Both the position numbers and the translations under genes were made by a program. The notes under the pieces are model-generated. The model saw only the letters and a list, made by a program, of their open reading frames with translations, searched no databases and was not told where the DNA came from. 23,404 nt of DNA from Bacteroidetes bacterium UBA2364 (GTDB lineage: Bacteria > Bacteroidota > Rhodothermia > Rhodothermales > UBA2364), in NCBI GenBank assembly GCA_002344075.1, contig DDTM01000029.1, positions 1 to 23,404 on the forward strand. Reading direction: 5' to 3'. Of the stretch, positions 15,662-23,081 are shown one piece after another (positions within the stretch are counted from its first letter, which is position 1; every line of letters begins with the position of its first letter).

Positions 15662-16249
15662 TTACGAATGTGGTATATGCCATGTATAGGTATAGGCGGG
15701 TGGGATATTCCGGAGGACAACCGGGCTGCGCGTGGCCTCACCATATCGGTCATTCATGTATTGCCGGAACGCCATTGCTTGTGGTATACGGGAAGCGTGA
15801 AGGTACTGAAATGTTCGGAATACACTTCCCGGTGCGAGAAGGTGGGTCAAGTTTTCCAAGATGGCCATCCGAACCTGTGAAGGCAAGGTGGCAAATGGCA
15901 AACCTGAGATAATATATTTAATAGGCCATTCTGCATGTTTATCCGAGATATGGGCGGCATTTACGGCATCTCCCGTTACAAAACGAAGGTGTGAAAATCG
16001 TTTTTGTAACAATGCCACGAAGTGCGGATCGCGCTCAATGCCCAAATAACAGGCGGAATGTGGTAGCCGGTCGTTCAGGGCTTGTGTCAGAGATCCTGTA
16101 CCAGGACCTAACTCCAAAACCGTTTGACCTGGTTTAATTTCTAAGCCCTCGACCATTGCGCGGGCTAAAGCAGGGGAACTTGGCATCAATGCACCTACGT
16201 GCAAAGGGTTTCTAAAACCTGCTTTAACAAAATGAAAAATTTCACTCAT
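15662..16249 (-). CDS. Phospholipid N-methyltransferase-like (PmtA-type) SAM methyltransferase
   Basis: A 195-residue class I SAM-dependent methyltransferase. The N-terminal block FRNPLHVGALMPSSPALARAM matches the substrate-facing region of PmtA-type phosphatidylethanolamine methyltransferases. It is followed by SAM motif I VLELGPGTGSLTQAL, the acidic GIERD that binds the SAM ribose, GDAVNA, and motif IV IISGLPFATL. Rhodobacter/rhizobial PmtA and the KsgA family share this fold, but length and the N-terminal block favour PmtA. It may methylate a membrane lipid headgroup. It lies 88 nt downstream of the NFACT gene and may be cotranscribed with it. Confidence 0.78.
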   Translation of the reverse strand: MSEIFHFVKAGFRNPLHVGALMPSSPALARAMVEGLEIKPGQTVLELGPGTGSLTQALNDRLPHSACYLGIERDPHFVALLQKRFSHLRFVTGDAVNAAHISDKHAEWPIKYIISGLPFATLPSQVRMAILENLTHLLAPGSVFRTFQYLHASRIPQAMAFRQYMNDRYGEATRSPVVLRNIPPAYTYTWHIPHS

Positions 16250-16337
16250 GTCATCAAGAAAACATACGGTGTGCCTAAAAACGGCCCAAGAAGACTAAGA
16301 TACGGAATTTAGCGCCAGACCTCTTGTATTTTATTGC

Positions 16338-17981
16338 CTAAATTGTGTGCTCCGGCAAAGCTGGTACGACCAATAAAACCTGTTCGCGCTCTACAATAAC
16401 TGCGCCGGGCGTGCCTTTCTTGGCTTTTCGGACAAACTTTCGCTCCGTACAAATGACGGGAACCAAAGAGCTGTTTTTGGCTTGGCTAAAATAAGCTGCA
16501 ATGGCTGCTGTTTTCTCCATTACACTTTTGGGTGGAGCCTGAGTTTTGGAAGACCGTCGAAGCACTACATGCGATCCGGGAACGCCACGTGCATGGAGCC
16601 AATAATCATGTTTTTGGGCACTTTTGAACGTCAGTAGATCGTTTTCGCGTGCATTTCGGCCAACCCAAACCTCATATCCGGCAATTTGGAAACGCCGAAA
16701 TGGTTGTAATTCCTGCCCAAGGTGTTGATGTCCGATCAATTTGGTCAATACTTCTGCATGTTGGGTTTGGAAATGCTCGACGGACTGGGCGGTTTTTAGT
16801 TGCGCCAATGCTTGTATCAGCCCCGAAATGGTTTCTGAGAGGGCTTCCGTCTCCAGCCAACGATCTTCGGCATAGTGGTGGGATTGCCGGGTTTTGCGTG
16901 CTTTATCATAATAGTATTCGGCATTTCCCATACCGTTTTTTTTAGGGTCGAGAGGAATCACTTCCGAAGAACCCGGTTCAAATAAGTCGGGCAGATGCAC
17001 CTCTGTTTGGCCATTGGGAATGGGTACGCCTTGTGCGATAAGCAGGTGTGCCCATTTTTCATACCGATCTGCCCGGCTGGGTTGTGCCAGCTCATGTGCC
17101 ATTTGTTGGGACCGGAAGCGTGTTTGTTCTGCTGCATTAAGCAATGCTTTTTGTAGCGGATCATGTAGGCGCTGGAACGTATTCTGACCAAGAAATCGTC
17201 GCCAATACACCCGTACAGCAGCATCGGTTGTGAGAAAAGATTCCTCTCGTAAGTGTGACAGGTGGGCAAGGGGAATTAGCGAAAACGTCACCAAGCGTTC
17301 GTCTTCCCAGTAAAGGCAGGGTTTTGGCTGAGTCAGTTCTGCTAAAAGCGAGTGCGTGGCTTCAAAGAGTGCATTCACCGAGGGTGCATGGGTCCATGTA
17401 CCTTTGAGCCGATGCAGTGCTTCGGTTGCAAGGAGTTCGTCGAGGAAGGGTACGGCACGGCGTAGTTGTTGAATCCATGTTTTACTTCCTGATGCTGCTT
17501 CCCAGCGCGTGGTAAAGGTTTCAAAGGATAGTACTTCTTCAGCTGGGCGCATAACCGGAGGCGGTTGCCCAATCCACTTATGTGCCGCCTTGAAGGCATC
17601 CATAACGTGTTTGGCAGTGTCTAACAAAAAAACATTGGCCTGTGGTCCAAACAGCCGCATTTGTATTTGCAAATGGTTGTCTAAGTGGAGCAATAGGAAG
17701 CGGTCTCGGTCTGCCATCGTAATTTGTGTGATGCTCCGGCCAATCGCTGGTTCAAAACGGGTGAGGACATTTCGTTTGGCACGGTTATATCCCTCGGTCA
17801 TAAAAACCCCTGTTCTGCCTGTGTTGGTCTGTACCCGAAGCGAGTAGTCCCCATCAGGTGTACCGATTGCCAAGACCAGTTCACCCTTGCTCTGCGAATA
17901 GATGTCGCCCAAGACCGCGTTATCGAATCGGCCTTGCCATTCCTGCGTCAACGCTTTTAGGGTGAAATAATGTGCAATCAT
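16338..17981 (-). CDS. rqcH: NFACT-family RqcH-type ribosome quality-control protein
   Basis: A 547-residue homologue of RqcH/Rqc2. In Bacillus, RqcH binds stalled 50S subunits and recruits tRNA-Ala to add C-terminal alanine tails to the nascent chain. The NFACT-N domain (from MIAHYFTLKALTQEW) carries an Asp-Arg pair within ADRDRFLLLHL (about 90-100), comparable to the essential DR motif. A helical/HhH and coiled-coil middle follows. The C-terminal NFACT-R domain is clear in GYEVWVGRNARENDLLTFKS and KHDYWLHARGVPGSHVVLRR. The older name is fibronectin-binding protein A. The frame is open to 18041, but Met at 17981 matches the family start. It is divergent from rlmH. Confidence 0.85.
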   Translation of the reverse strand: MIAHYFTLKALTQEWQGRFDNAVLGDIYSQSKGELVLAIGTPDGDYSLRVQTNTGRTGVFMTEGYNRAKRNVLTRFEPAIGRSITQITMADRDRFLLLHLDNHLQIQMRLFGPQANVFLLDTAKHVMDAFKAAHKWIGQPPPVMRPAEEVLSFETFTTRWEAASGSKTWIQQLRRAVPFLDELLATEALHRLKGTWTHAPSVNALFEATHSLLAELTQPKPCLYWEDERLVTFSLIPLAHLSHLREESFLTTDAAVRVYWRRFLGQNTFQRLHDPLQKALLNAAEQTRFRSQQMAHELAQPSRADRYEKWAHLLIAQGVPIPNGQTEVHLPDLFEPGSSEVIPLDPKKNGMGNAEYYYDKARKTRQSHHYAEDRWLETEALSETISGLIQALAQLKTAQSVEHFQTQHAEVLTKLIGHQHLGQELQPFRRFQIAGYEVWVGRNARENDLLTFKSAQKHDYWLHARGVPGSHVVLRRSSKTQAPPKSVMEKTAAIAAYFSQAKNSSLVPVICTERKFVRKAKKGTPGAVIVEREQVLLVVPALPEHTI

Positions 17982-18042
17982 CGAAAAAAAGACGAACGTT
18001 ATACGGAAGGCAGTTTGGTTTTCAGAAATTAACCATACCAAC

Positions 18043-18048
18043 TATAAT
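18043..18048 (+). promoter_or_regulatory. Candidate -10 box for rlmH
   Basis: TATAAT lies 53 nt before the rlmH ATG in the 120-nt divergent region between the NFACT gene and rlmH. A TTGGTT at 18015-18020 is upstream, but its 22-nt spacing is too long for a standard sigma-70 pair. The assignment is therefore tentative. Confidence 0.3.
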
Positions 18049-18101
18049 AAAAGCGGAAATTCAGACAGCAACACAATTTACCCATAAAACTTCATCTTCC
18101 C

Positions 18102-18575
18102 ATGAAAATTGCCCTGTGGATGATCGGTAAAACCGCCGAACGGTACTTGGAAGAAGGGATGTCGGTCTATGAAAAACGATTACGACACTATGCCCCCTTC
18201 GAGGTCACAGTGCTGCCGGACATAAAGCAGGTGAAAAATCTGAGTATAGCCCAACTCAAAGAAGCCGAATCGGTAGTGGTATTGGATCGGTTGGATAAGC
18301 GCGATGTCTTGGTATTGTTGGACGAAAAGGGCAAAACTTTTGGTTCTGTGGCCTTTGCAAAATGGATGGAGGGACAAATGAATCAGTCGGTACAACGCAT
18401 GGTAATATTGATTGGCGGGGCGTATGGGTTCTCGGAAGACGTTTATCGTCGAGCACAATTCCGAATTTCGCTATCAGAGATGACATTTTCTCATCAATTG
18501 GTTCGACTGGTTTTTCTGGAGCAGTTATATCGTGCCATGACGATCCTAAAAGGCGAGCCGTATCACCACGAATAA
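18102..18575 (+). CDS. rlmH: 23S rRNA (pseudouridine-1915-N3)-methyltransferase
   Basis: RlmH is a SPOUT-fold homodimeric enzyme that methylates pseudouridine 1915 in helix 69 of 23S rRNA on assembled 70S ribosomes. The 157-residue length is exactly typical. The knotted SAM site appears in ILIGGAYGFSEDVYRRA (102-118), and the C-terminal signature LSEMTFSHQLVRLVFLEQLY ends in the conserved KGEPYHHE. The start follows an AT-rich leader. The DUF423 gene begins 13 nt after its stop, so the two are probably an operon. Confidence 0.96.
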   Translation: MKIALWMIGKTAERYLEEGMSVYEKRLRHYAPFEVTVLPDIKQVKNLSIAQLKEAESVVVLDRLDKRDVLVLLDEKGKTFGSVAFAKWMEGQMNQSVQRMVILIGGAYGFSEDVYRRAQFRISLSEMTFSHQLVRLVFLEQLYRAMTILKGEPYHHE

Positions 18576-18588
18576 ACCGAATAAAAAC

Positions 18589-18960
18589 ATGAATATCAGC
18601 AAAACATTTTTGGTTGTTGGCGCATTATTGGCTGGCATTGCCGTTGCCGTAGGTGCGTTCGGTGCGCATGGTTTAAAGCATATGGTGACCCCAGAGCGCC
18701 TACAGGTTTTCGAGATTGGGGTACGGTATCAGATGTACCATGCGTTTGCTCTTTTGATATTGGGCTGGGTGATGCGTACTGCTCATGTGGACCTCGCGTT
18801 AGTGGGATGGCTTTTTGTTGCTGGCATTGTCTTGTTCTCCGGAAGCCTTTACGTGTTGGTCTTGGGCAATTTTCCACGTTTAGGTATGGTGACTCCACTT
18901 GGTGGCGTGGCCATGATTGCCGGATGGTTGTTGTTGGCGTATAAACTCTGGCGTGGCTAA
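18589..18960 (+). CDS. DUF423-family small membrane protein
   Basis: A 123-residue inner-membrane protein of the DUF423 (YgdD-like) family with four helices (about 5-27, 50-61, 68-90 and 97-119). Family motifs are GAFGAHGLK (22-30), GVRYQMYHAFALL (44-56) and VTPLGGVAMIAGWLLLA. Function is unknown. It sits 13 nt downstream of rlmH and ends 3 nt before the convergent ferredoxin gene. Confidence 0.87.
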   Translation: MNISKTFLVVGALLAGIAVAVGAFGAHGLKHMVTPERLQVFEIGVRYQMYHAFALLILGWVMRTAHVDLALVGWLFVAGIVLFSGSLYVLVLGNFPRLGMVTPLGGVAMIAGWLLLAYKLWRG

Positions 18961-18963
18961 CGC

Positions 18964-19194
18964 TTAAATCCGGTGAAGTTTGATAATCTTTACCGGACAA
19001 TTATTTGCGGCAAGTTCGTTTTCGTCCCACTCGTGGTCGTCCACCACCACGGTATAGAAACCGCCATTGCGTTCCTTGCCACCTACGAGGGTGCATTTAC
19101 CGTCTTTGTGGGATACGCGCCAGCGATAGTCCGCCGCTTCCACACAGGCATTACAGCCGATGCACTTGGCACGTTGATGAATAATACGAATCAT
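18964..19194 (-). CDS. Single-cluster [4Fe-4S] ferredoxin
   Basis: A 76-residue soluble electron carrier. Three ligands come from CIGCNAC (Cys-11, Cys-14, Cys-17) and the fourth from NNCPVKII (Cys-66), the pattern of a one-cluster ferredoxin. Cys-34 is a further cysteine outside the pattern. The middle region (GGKERNGGFYTVVVDDHEWD) is unusual for bacterial 2[4Fe-4S] ferredoxins and replaces the second cluster motif. The ATG overlaps the stop of the U32 gene by four bases, implying translational coupling and probably a dedicated electron-transfer role for that protein. Confidence 0.85.
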   Translation of the reverse strand: MIRIIHQRAKCIGCNACVEAADYRWRVSHKDGKCTLVGGKERNGGFYTVVVDDHEWDENELAANNCPVKIIKLHRI

Positions 19195-20432
19195 ATTTTG
19201 ACGGGAGCCAATTTGTACAACCGATCCGAGGGGCGGATTTTGCCTTCTACCGGAAGCGTAAAAACATCGCCCTTCTTTACCTTTTCTACGGGTTCGTTGT
19301 TGATTCTTAGCTCCGAGACGGTGAATTGGAAGTAGCCACTGGTTGGGCCAGTAATGATCATTTCGTCGCCCACGGAAAGACTGTTCGATTCGCAGATAAA
19401 CTCTGCAATTTGGACCTTGGGGAAATAGTTAAGCCCTTTGGCCACAAAAACTTTTTGCTTGCTTGCTTTGGAGCCGGGTACATCCGACCACTCGCCCATT
19501 TTACGGCCCAAATAATATCCATCCCAAAAACCACGGTTATACACTGTAGCCAATTCTTCCATCCAAGTATCAATTTTTTTGCGGGTATAAGTGCCGTCTA
19601 AATAAGCATTTATCGCTTCGTTATAGGCTTTGGTGACGGTGTAAACATAGTCTGGTGCGCGGCCACGACCTTCCAACTTGAGTACCCGCACGCCCGCATC
19701 CAAGATTTTGTCTATAAAATCTATGGTACACAAATCTTGGGCAGACATAATATATTCGTTGTCCACCTCGAATTGCATACCCTCTTCTTTATCAGTGACA
19801 ATGTAGCTTCTTCTACAATTTTGAATACAGGCACCACGGTTGGCCGAGGCAAAATGTGAGTGCAGGCTTAGGTAACATTTTCCGGAAATGGCCATGCAAA
19901 GTGCGCCATGTGCAAAAATCTCCAACTGCACCAATTCCCCTGAAGGCCCGGTAATATCACGCCGCTTGATCTCTCGGCTGATGTCGGCCACTTGTTTTAG
20001 ACTTAGTTCTCGCGCCAGAACCACGACATCCGCAAAGTTTGCATAAAACTCCACCGTATCTATGTTTGAAACATTGGCCTGGGTGGAGATGTGAATTTCC
20101 ATTCCAATCTTCTTCGCGTAGTTCATGACAGCATGGTCGGCGGCAATAATGGCCGTAATGCCACTGTCCTTGGCGGTTTTTACGATGTTCCGCATCAGCG
20201 AAATGTCATGGTCGTAAAGAATTGTATTCAGGGTGAGGTAGGTACGGATATGATGCTCTCGGCCAATCTGCGCAATCTGTTTAAGGTCTTCTAACGTAAA
20301 GTTATTGGACGATCTTGCCCGCATATTCAGCTGTTCCACACCAAAGTAAACGGAATCGCAACCGCCTTTGATGGCAGCCCACAAGGCTTCGTAAGACCCC
20401 GCCGGGGCCATGAGTTCAATGCTTCGGTTCAT
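19191..20432 (-). CDS. U32-family Fe-S protein, TrhP (YegQ)-like
   Basis: A 413-residue member of the U32 'peptidase' family, most like TrhP (YegQ), which with prephenate supports 5-hydroxyuridine formation at tRNA position 34. The start MNRSIELMAPAGSYEALWAA is the family N terminus. The cluster-binding cysteines are Cys-179 and Cys-186 in HGALCMAISGKC, and Cys-202 and Cys-206 in GACIQNCRRSY. LKLEGRGRAPDYV and the C-terminal beta domain with PVEKVKKGDVFTLP follow. The frame is open to 20609, but the 59 extra residues are not family-like. It ends within the start codon of a ferredoxin gene. A true protease role is unlikely. Confidence 0.87.
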   Translation of the reverse strand: MNRSIELMAPAGSYEALWAAIKGGCDSVYFGVEQLNMRARSSNNFTLEDLKQIAQIGREHHIRTYLTLNTILYDHDISLMRNIVKTAKDSGITAIIAADHAVMNYAKKIGMEIHISTQANVSNIDTVEFYANFADVVVLARELSLKQVADISREIKRRDITGPSGELVQLEIFAHGALCMAISGKCYLSLHSHFASANRGACIQNCRRSYIVTDKEEGMQFEVDNEYIMSAQDLCTIDFIDKILDAGVRVLKLEGRGRAPDYVYTVTKAYNEAINAYLDGTYTRKKIDTWMEELATVYNRGFWDGYYLGRKMGEWSDVPGSKASKQKVFVAKGLNYFPKVQIAEFICESNSLSVGDEMIITGPTSGYFQFTVSELRINNEPVEKVKKGDVFTLPVEGKIRPSDRLYKLAPVKI

Positions 20433-20547
20433 GATGCTAGGGGTGTATCGGGTGTACACAATGCTTGCGGCAAGATGCCGGGGGTGGTCTGTTGAAATTG
20501 GCCTCTTCAAACGGTGTAAAGACACTTTTGTTTCCGGGCTACAGGGG

Positions 20548-21348
20548 TCAGTGCGTAATTCTGAGGCGATAGCCGTCCGAGTCGGACCATAATTGTATTG
20601 GCGTACCAAATGCCGCCGTTAGGTGTGTACTGGTGAGGGCTTCGGTCAGAGGGCCTTTGGCAACCATGTGCCCTGTGCCTAAAATTAGGGCATGTGTAAA
20701 AGAAGGCGTTATTTCCTCTATATGGTGCGTTACCAAAACCACTGCGGGTGAATCGGGCTGGCGGAGGAGTTTCTCCACGAAAGATAAAAACCGGACGCGG
20801 GCTACAGGGTCGAGGCCTGCACAAGGTTCGTCTAAAATCAAGAGAGCAGGTTGGGCCATACGGGCGCGGGCAATGAGTACCCGCTGGCGCTCACCCTGAG
20901 AAAGAAACCGCCACGCTTGGTTTTCAAGGTGTAGAATCTCGGTCTGTTCCATAAGAAACCGCACCGTCTGAACATCTATGGGTGTGGGATCTGCCCATAA
21001 ATTAAGTTGTGCGTACTTCCCACTTACCACAACGTCCCGCGCCACTTCGTCTTCTCCGATCCTTGGTATAAGTCCGGCACTCACCAATCCAATATGCTTG
21101 CGAAGCGCCCGCCAATCGGCACGGCCAAATGTTTTCCCCAGCACCTCAATCTTTCCTGATGTTGGTGGCATGTATCCTGCCAATGCGTGCAGAAGGGTGG
21201 TTTTCCCTGCACCATTTGGCCCCAATATCACCCAGTGCTCCCCAGGTTCCACCCGCCAATGAATGTTTTCCAGGATACATTTCCGGCTCCGTGTAAGGAA
21301 CAGGTGCTCCACTTGGATAATGGGTGGGTTTGTCAATGATAAAGGCAT
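20548..21348 (-). CDS. ABC transporter ATP-binding protein
   Basis: A 266-residue stand-alone ABC ATPase. It has Walker A GPNGAGKTT (43-51, Lys-49), a Q/A-loop region near GLVSAGL, the ABC signature LSQGERQRV (149-157), Walker B LLILDEP with Glu-174, D-loop AGLD, and switch His-208 in LVTHH. Pattern and length resemble YlmA/ModF-like or metal/iron-complex ATPases. AAGGAT lies about 5 nt before the ATG, giving it one of the few visible Shine-Dalgarno sequences here. No permease or binding protein is adjacent, so the transported substrate is unknown. The U32 gene follows after 115 nt on the same strand. Confidence 0.9.
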   Translation of the reverse strand: MPLSLTNPPIIQVEHLFLTRSRKCILENIHWRVEPGEHWVILGPNGAGKTTLLHALAGYMPPTSGKIEVLGKTFGRADWRALRKHIGLVSAGLIPRIGEDEVARDVVVSGKYAQLNLWADPTPIDVQTVRFLMEQTEILHLENQAWRFLSQGERQRVLIARARMAQPALLILDEPCAGLDPVARVRFLSFVEKLLRQPDSPAVVLVTHHIEEITPSFTHALILGTGHMVAKGPLTEALTSTHLTAAFGTPIQLWSDSDGYRLRITH

Positions 21349-21435
21349 TAGGCATCCTTTTTGAATGAGTCTTGGGTAGATCTTGGCTTTTCTGGAAAGA
21401 TAGCCCCTTATTAATCAAAGAAACCAAAGTGTATT

Positions 21436-21927
21436 ATGAAGACCACAAAAATCCATTTTGTCCTGTTGGTTACCTTCTCTATGTTTGCAACAGGCCTCTG
21501 GGTACAAGCCCAAAATTTGAGCAGAAAAGACCTACTAAAGCCATCTCGGCCAAAAGAAATAACGTCAAGAACTGCGTTGAAGCGCTATCAATGGGTACTT
21601 GTTCAGTTATCCGATGCGCAAGGAAATACAAGGGTATCGGGGCAGAAAATCTTTTTCCAAGTTGATCCTTCGCTGAAAAGTTTAGGCGGGAACGGTGGTT
21701 GCAACGTCTTTGGTGGCGACCTCAAAGCCACATCTCATGTCCTAAAAATAGGCCCTTTGATGTCCACAAAAATGTACTGTGATGAGGCCAGTGGGCTGGA
21801 AAATCGTTTCTTGGGAATTTTGGACGGTGAAAAAACATATAAAATTTCTGGACGAAGACTCACCATCCGGGGTAAGAAACCCAATACCGTATTGGTATTT
21901 ACAGCCCAGCCAAGGCAAAAGAATTAA
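21436..21927 (+). CDS. Secreted META-domain (HslJ-like) protein
   Basis: A 163-residue exported protein with a signal peptide (about 1-26, VQA then Q) and a META domain (about 50-160). The family block is GGCNVFGGDLKATSHVLKIG followed by LMSTKMYCDEASGLENRF, with the two conserved cysteines that probably form a disulfide in the periplasm. In E. coli HslJ is an outer-membrane protein linked to heat and novobiocin tolerance, so an envelope-stress role is possible but not shown. It is divergent from the ABC gene across 87 nt and is followed by a terminator. Confidence 0.85.
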   Translation: MKTTKIHFVLLVTFSMFATGLWVQAQNLSRKDLLKPSRPKEITSRTALKRYQWVLVQLSDAQGNTRVSGQKIFFQVDPSLKSLGGNGGCNVFGGDLKATSHVLKIGPLMSTKMYCDEASGLENRFLGILDGEKTYKISGRRLTIRGKKPNTVLVFTAQPRQKN

Positions 21928-21970
21928 TTTATGGCCGATCTAAATAAAAGATCCCTAAAAGATGTAAATT

Positions 21971-22010
21971 AGAGATGGTTGGAGAAATTTCAAACCATCT
22001 CTTTTAGTTT
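21971..22010 (+). terminator. Intrinsic terminator after the META-domain gene
   Basis: AGAGATGGTT (21971-21980) pairs perfectly with AACCATCTCT (21993-22002), a 10-bp stem with a 12-nt loop, followed by TTTAGTTT. It lies 44 nt past the META gene stop and 16 nt before the next ATG, so it separates the two transcription units. Confidence 0.75.
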
Positions 22011-22025
22011 AATCGTACAAGCAAA

Positions 22026-23015
22026 ATGGCCGCGAAGCGATCTATACCCCGAAAGCCTAAACATTCGGACCTACCTAATAGAGGGCTAAAATGGGTGATC
22101 TTCGCGGTGTTTGTACTAATGGCTGCACTTTATTTTATACAACAATGGATGAATGCCCACTCTGTCCCAGACTTTGATGGGGGACGTGCTTTTAACCACT
22201 TGGTGAAGCAGGTGGCATTAGGCCCTCGAATTCCCGGAACGTCCGGACATGAAAAGGCATTGGCGTATTATAAACAAATACTTACACCCCTTGCGGAGAA
22301 AGTCACGCCCCAATCGTTCGAGTGGCGTGACCGTAAGGATACAACCAAAGTTTGGCATGGGGTGAACGTTGTCGCGTCGTTTAATTTTAAAGCCACTCGC
22401 CGCATTTTATTGCTCGCCCATTGGGATACGAGACCTTTTGCAGACCAAGACCCCGATCCTGCCAATAGAAACAAGCCCGTACCCGGTGCCAATGATGGGG
22501 CTTCGGGCGTGGCTGTTTTACTCGAATTGGCACGTATCCTGCACGAAAATCCTCTGGAGGTAGGGGTGGATCTTTTGTTGACGGATATGGAGGACTTGGG
22601 TGATTACGACCACGACGAAAACCCGAATGGCCGCAACCCTTTTTCGATCGGCGCACAAAAATTTGTAGAGATGAACCCAAAATATATTCCTGAATTTGGT
22701 GTCTTATTAGATATGATTGGAGATAAAAACCTTCGGATTCCTTACGAAAAAATTTCCATCACCAACGCGCCAGACGTAATAGAAAAGGTATATGCCGCCG
22801 CAGAAAGAGCAGGTGCGAAGGCTTTTGTGCGGGAAGATGGGCAGGCGGTAACAGACGATCATATCCCATTTCTTCGACGTGGGATCCCAGTAGTGGATTT
22901 AATAGATTTTGACTATAAATATTGGCATACTGTACTGGATACTCCCGATAAATGTAGCCCTACAAGTCTGAAACAGGTCGGTCAAACAATGCTGGAATTA
23001 TTGTATCATCGTTAG
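22026..23015 (+). CDS. Membrane-anchored M28 metallopeptidase / glutaminyl cyclase-like enzyme
   Basis: A 329-residue protein with one N-terminal membrane anchor (about 22-40) and an M28-type zinc domain facing outside. Active-site features line up with secreted glutaminyl-peptide cyclotransferases, which convert N-terminal Gln to pyroglutamate: LLLAHWDTRP (128-137), Asp-157 in GANDGASG, Glu-189 and Asp-190 in DMEDLGD, Asp-229 in LLDMIGD, and His-301 in YWHTVLDTPDKCS. The single zinc-site pattern with an E-D pair favours a cyclase over an aminopeptidase. A bacterial cyclase would modify exported proteins after signal-peptide removal. The ATG follows a terminator by 16 nt. Confidence 0.85.
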   Translation: MAAKRSIPRKPKHSDLPNRGLKWVIFAVFVLMAALYFIQQWMNAHSVPDFDGGRAFNHLVKQVALGPRIPGTSGHEKALAYYKQILTPLAEKVTPQSFEWRDRKDTTKVWHGVNVVASFNFKATRRILLLAHWDTRPFADQDPDPANRNKPVPGANDGASGVAVLLELARILHENPLEVGVDLLLTDMEDLGDYDHDENPNGRNPFSIGAQKFVEMNPKYIPEFGVLLDMIGDKNLRIPYEKISITNAPDVIEKVYAAAERAGAKAFVREDGQAVTDDHIPFLRRGIPVVDLIDFDYKYWHTVLDTPDKCSPTSLKQVGQTMLELLYHR

Positions 23016-23081
23016 AATGATTACCGTGGCTTATTTAAATAAAATTCTGTTCTTAAGTTAATTAAAAATCTAATAAAGAGT

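Noticed and set aside
17982..18041. 20-codon hydrophobic extension of the NFACT protein
   Set aside because: It would create a false signal peptide on a cytosolic ribosome factor; MIAHYFTLKAL at 17981 matches NFACT starts and the extension occupies the promoter region.
20433..20609. 59-codon extension of the U32 gene reaching into the ABC ATPase gene
   Set aside because: It is low-similarity sequence overlapping the end of the ABC coding region; MNRSIELMAPAG at 20432 is the family start.
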